Below the pieces are notes generated by a model, which made no database searches, was not told the origin of the DNA, and saw only the letters and a program-made list of their open reading frames with translations. Shown here piece after piece: positions 60,678 to 64,000 of a stretch of DNA of 64,000 nucleotides (the first letter of the stretch is position 1; each line of letters opens with the position of its first letter). The translations under genes were made by a program, and so were the position numbers. The stretch lies in NCBI GenBank assembly GCA_026391075.1, contig JAPLES010000009.1, forward strand, positions 96,828 to 160,827, read 5' to 3'. The stretch comes from Bacteroidota bacterium. GTDB lineage: Bacteria > Bacteroidota > Bacteroidia > Chitinophagales > LD1.

Positions 60678-61163
60678 TTATTTCTTCCCGAAAAGCTTCG
60701 ATAAATTTTTGTGGCGGTTTCCGAAAACCACTTTGTAAACAGGAAGAAGCGAGTAGCCAAGAAATGAAATTCGTGGAGCAAAGTGGAGTTCATCTTTTAC
60801 AAAAACTTTTCCGTTGCGTTCAGAAATTGTGCGCGTATGTTTCCAGTAATGATGTTGCAGCGAATAAGAGTTCTCGTAGAACGCTGTTCCGAAATCAATT
60901 TTATCTAAGCGCAGATAGTGCAGGTCAATCGGGAGAAATCCGAAAAGCAGAATCACACTTTTAAAAAGGACTTGCTGCAATGGCACTTCTTTACCTGCCT
61001 GTCCAGCAGGCAGGTTTCCAATTTCACTCATCTCTTTGGGGTAAGTCATTTTTGCAAAAGGAGACAGTTCAGCATTTACGTTTTTCATTTGCGTAATGTG
61101 ACGCCACAAAATTTTTGGGGTGGAATTTATTTCCGATTCAAGGGTGAAAGCGAAGTCTTGCAT
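60678..61163 (-). CDS. SRPBCC-like hypothetical protein
   Basis: A 161-residue protein with a START/SRPBCC look: an early helix-strand (EINSTPKILWRHITQMKNVNAELSPFAKMTYP), GFLPIDLHYLRLDKI, LQHHYWKHTRTISERNGKVFVKDELHFAPRISFLGYSLLPVYKVVFGNRHKNLSKLFG. No signal peptide. It probably binds a hydrophobic ligand; substrate unknown. Its ATG overlaps the metH stop codon, so it is coupled to metH. A palindromic insert encodes NLPAGQAGKEV near residues 50-58, disrupting the first loop. Confidence 0.7.
   Translation of the reverse strand: MQDFAFTLESEINSTPKILWRHITQMKNVNAELSPFAKMTYPKEMSEIGNLPAGQAGKEVPLQQVLFKSVILLFGFLPIDLHYLRLDKIDFGTAFYENSYSLQHHYWKHTRTISERNGKVFVKDELHFAPRISFLGYSLLPVYKVVFGNRHKNLSKLFGKK
60993..61015. 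repeat. Palindrome inserted in a coding sequence (PAGQAG peptide)
   Basis: Exact 9-base arms ACCTGCCTG (60993-61001) and CAGGCAGGT (61007-61015) with loop TCCAG. It reads LPAGQAG in frame on the minus strand. The arm core is shared with 25592-25613. Confidence 0.85.
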
Positions 61164-64000
61164 TAGTAAGCTAAATTAGGAGAGAGCCATCTTTCCATTT
61201 CTTCAATTGCAATTCCTTTTGCTTTCGCTAATGATTCCACCTGGTCTTTCTGAATTTTTCCTACACCAAAATATTTTGAATGCGGAGACGCAAAGTAAAA
61301 TCCGCTTACGCTTGATGCAGGATACATGGCATTGCTCTCGGTCAGTTTAATTCCTGTGTTCTTTTCTACATCCAATAAATTCCAAATGATTGGTTTCTCT
61401 GTATGGTCAGGACAAGCGGGGTAACCCGGTGCCGGACGAATGCCTTGATATTTTTCGTAAATCAAATCTTCGTTCGAAAGTGTTTCATCAGCAGCATAGC
61501 CCCAGAATTCTTTGCGAACACGCTCGTGCATTCTTTCTGCAAATGCTTCGGCTAATCTATCAGCAAGTGCTTTGAGCATAATACTGTTGTAATCGTCATG
61601 GTCTTTTTCAAATTTCTCAATCCACTTTTCAATTCCTAAGCCGGTGGTAACTGCAAATGCTCCGATGTAATCATTCTGCGGAGCAACATAATCTGCAAGG
61701 CACAAATTCGATGGACCATTTTGCTTTTTAGTTTGTTGGCGCATTTGATGGAAAGGGGTGAGTTGTTTACCTTCCCCGTTAAATACGTTGATGAATTCAT
61801 CCTGCGATGAAGCAGGAAAAATTCCGATTACGGCTTTGGCAGTAATCCATTTTTCGGCAATCACCTTTTTCAGGAGCGCTTGTGCATCATCAAAAAGTTT
61901 CTTGGCTTCAACTCCATACTTTGCGTTTTCAAAAATGCGCGGATATGCTCCGTTCATTTCCCAGGTAGAGAAGAATGGTGACCAGTCAATATATTTTGAA
62001 AGCTCTTCTAAATCATAATCATCAAATACTTTTACGCCAACAAAATTCGGCTTCTTTATTTCTTCTTTGCTCCAGTCAATCTGATATTTGTTTTTGCGCG
62101 CTTCGGCAAGTGTTACATATTCTACATCGCTTTTTCTGTTGGCGTGCAGTTCTCTCATTTCTGCATATTCACTCTTCACCGATGCAACAAAACTTTCACT
62201 TTCATCTTTGCTCAATAATTTACTGGCAACTGTTACCGCTTTAGAAGCATCGAGCACATGCACTACATTTCCTGAAAATACCGGAGCTACTTTTACAGCC
62301 GTGTGCAACTTAGAAGTAGTAGCTCCGCCAATCAACAAGGGTTGTTTCATACCGAGGCGTTCCATTTCTTTTGCTACGTGTACCATTTCATCTAACGAAG
62401 GAGTGATCAATCCGCTTAAGCCAATGATTTGCGCATTCTCTTCGCGTGCACGTTCAAGAATCTTATCCGCTGGAACCATTACACCCATGTCAATTATCTC
62501 GTAGTTATTGCAAGCCAACACAACGCCCACAATATTTTTCCCAATGTCATGCACATCTCCTTTTACCGTAGCCAGTAGAATCTTGCCGTTGTTCTTAGCT
62601 GTGTTACCCGACTTCTTTTTCTCTTCCTCTAAGTATGGAAGAAGATAGGCCACCGCTTTTTTCATAACCCGCGCGCTCTTTACTACCTGTGGCAAAAACA
62701 TTTTCCCGCTTCCGAATAAATCGCCCACTATATTCATTCCCGCCATTAACGGTCCTTCAATAATTTCCAACGGCTTGTCGTATTTCAATCGTGCTTCTTC
62801 GGTATCCGCATCAATAAATTCAACGATTCCTTTCACCAATGCGTGTGCTAACCTGTCTTCAACAGTTCCGCTGCGCCATTCTTCGTTTACTACTTCTGCT
62901 TTATCTTTCTTCTTTACGGTTTCCGCAAAAGCTAACAGTCGTTCGGTAGCATCTTCTCTTCTATCCAACAAAACATCTTCTACTCTTTCCAATAAATCTT
63001 TCGGAATATCATCATACACCTCAAGCATGGTCGGGTTGACAATGCCCATGTCCATTCCGTTTTTGATTGCGTGATATAAGAATGCCGAGTGCATGGCCTC
63101 ACGCACTGCATTGTTACCACGGAACGAAAAACTTACGTTACTAACCCCTCCGCTAATGTGCGCGTGCGGTAAATTTTCTTTTATCCATTTAGTAGCACGG
63201 AAAAAATCAACTGCGTTTTGACGATGCTCTTCCATACCGGTTGCCACCGGGAAAATATTCGGGTCGAAGATGATGTCCTCGGCAGGGAAATTTAATTGCT
63301 CGGTAAGAATTTTATAGCTGCGTTCGCAAATTTCAATTCTGCGCTCGTAGCTATCGGCTTGTCCTTTCTCATCAAACGCCATTACAATTATTGCAGCACC
63401 GTACCGGTGAATCAATTTTGCCTGCTTAATAAATTCTTCTTCACCTCCTTTCAAAGAAATTGAATTCACAATTCCTTTTCCCTGCAAACATTTCAAGCCT
63501 GCTTCAATGATGTGAAACTTCGAGCTGTCAATCATCACCGGCACTTTCGAAATGTCCGGTTCGCTGGCAGTGAGGTTGAGGAATTTCTTCATCGCCTCTT
63601 CGCCATCGAGCATTCCCTCGTCCATGTTTATGTCAATCACCTGCGCGCCACCCTGCACCTGGTCGAGGGCAACGGCCAAAGCATCTTCATATTTATCTTC
63701 CTTAATCAGCTTTAGGAATTTTGCCGAACCGGTAACGTTGGTGCGCTCACCCACGTTCATGAAATTACTTTCTGCGGTCATGGTAACGGGTTCCAGCCCG
63801 CTTAACTGCATGAAAGGAATGCGCACAGGCTTTTTGCGCGCTGAATATTTTTCTGCCACCCGCGCAAACTCGCGAATGTGGTCAGGAGTTGTTCCGCAAC
63901 ATCCTCCGACAATATTTACAAAGCCGCTCTTGCAGAAATCTTCAATATCACTTGCCATCATCACCGGTGTTTCATCGTAACCGCCAAAGGCATTTGGCAA
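61163..64000 (-). CDS. metH: Cobalamin-dependent methionine synthase (5' part outside the window)
   Basis: The 945 C-terminal residues of MetH; the gene runs off the window, so the N-terminus and promoter are not visible. Present: the end of the homocysteine/zinc domain with the Zn-ligand [15 protein letters not shown], the folate domain ([57 protein letters not shown]), the cobalamin domain with [28 protein letters not shown] (His ligand in DxHxxG), and the AdoMet activation domain ([15 protein letters not shown]). All catalytic modules appear intact. Its stop overlaps the ATG of the SRPBCC-like gene. Confidence 0.94.
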   Translation of the reverse strand: MPNAFGGYDETPVMMASDIEDFCKSGFVNIVGGCCGTTPDHIREFARVAEKYSARKKPVRIPFMQLSGLEPVTMTAESNFMNVGERTNVTGSAKFLKLIKEDKYEDALAVALDQVQGGAQVIDINMDEGMLDGEEAMKKFLNLTASEPDISKVPVMIDSSKFHIIEAGLKCLQGKGIVNSISLKGGEEEFIKQAKLIHRYGAAIIVMAFDEKGQADSYERRIEICERSYKILTEQLNFPAEDIIFDPNIFPVATGMEEHRQNAVDFFRATKWIKENLPHAHISGGVSNVSFSFRGNNAVREAMHSAFLYHAIKNGMDMGIVNPTMLEVYDDIPKDLLERVEDVLLDRREDATERLLAFAETVKKKDKAEVVNEEWRSGTVEDRLAHALVKGIVEFIDADTEEARLKYDKPLEIIEGPLMAGMNIVGDLFGSGKMFLPQVVKSARVMKKAVAYLLPYLEEEKKKSGNTAKNNGKILLATVKGDVHDIGKNIVGVVLACNNYEIIDMGVMVPADKILERAREENAQIIGLSGLITPSLDEMVHVAKEMERLGMKQPLLIGGATTSKLHTAVKVAPVFSGNVVHVLDASKAVTVASKLLSKDESESFVASVKSEYAEMRELHANRKSDVEYVTLAEARKNKYQIDWSKEEIKKPNFVGVKVFDDYDLEELSKYIDWSPFFSTWEMNGAYPRIFENAKYGVEAKKLFDDAQALLKKVIAEKWITAKAVIGIFPASSQDEFINVFNGEGKQLTPFHQMRQQTKKQNGPSNLCLADYVAPQNDYIGAFAVTTGLGIEKWIEKFEKDHDDYNSIMLKALADRLAEAFAERMHERVRKEFWGYAADETLSNEDLIYEKYQGIRPAPGYPACPDHTEKPIIWNLLDVEKNTGIKLTESNAMYPASSVSGFYFASPHSKYFGVGKIQKDQVESLAKAKGIAIEEMERWLSPNLAY

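Overview
The window looks like a chromosomal segment of a Bacteroidota bacterium, probably a free-living or environmental one near the Chitinophagales/Sphingobacteriales/Saprospiria. The evidence is six proteins with type IX secretion (T9SS) C-terminal sorting domains, gliding/T9SS genes (gldJ, gldF, gldG, a PorP/SprF protein), a giant SprB-repeat adhesin, Bacteroidota-only families (DUF4290, PaiB-type, Omp28-like, DUF6438), -33 TTTG / -7 TAnnTTTG promoters and the lack of Shine-Dalgarno leaders. I see no phage, IS element, CRISPR array, rRNA or tRNA. The order of composition is inferred by eye; nothing was searched or computed.

Layout. 1-7 kb: an esterase, a frameshifted lipoprotein gene, then an exopolysaccharide block (GT4 glycosyltransferase, Wza-like exporter, Wzc-like tyrosine kinase with a Gly-Tyr tail, WecA/MraY-like transferase). 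7-15 kb: MazG-like and PaiB-like genes, two secreted T9SS proteins, a YfhO-type membrane protein with a glycosyltransferase, and a frameshifted sialidase-like gene. 15-21 kb: manC, a glutamine transaminase/omega-amidase pair, and a Kup potassium transporter. 21-23 kb: an arsenic module: arsR, a 29-residue peptide with 11 cysteines that automatic callers would miss, an aquaglyceroporin-like channel with an altered selectivity filter, and a thioredoxin-type arsC. Arsenite would leave by the channel (AqpS-like logic), with the small peptide a candidate thiol chelator.

23-27 kb: a T9SS protein, then a 970-base gene-poor stretch holding a candidate small RNA (good promoter, two hairpins, terminator), a pair of palindromes spaced 21 bp centre to centre, and a 15-unit 21-bp minisatellite, followed by a fibronectin-III protein. 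26-34 kb: porP/sprF-like, gldJ, a TylF-like methyltransferase, murF and uvrB. 34-44 kb: a 2728-residue surface adhesin (8 Ig-like plus 16 SprB repeats) and a secreted lysyl-oxidase-like protein with its copper and quinone-cofactor residues in place. 44-64 kb: an ABC-2 exporter, DUF4290, UvrD-type helicase, asd, rlmN, DUF1573, a secreted PKD protein, gldF-gldG-DUF4340, an EamA transporter and the 3' part of metH.

Across the whole window small repeats occur with a 7- or 8-base internal period, different unit sequences and often head-to-head arms. Several lie in frame inside real genes (glycosyltransferase, yfhO, murF, a T9SS protein), and palindromic inserts occur in others. This dispersed repeat class, the Cys-rich ars peptide and the 21-bp phased array are the three items I find most likely to be undescribed.
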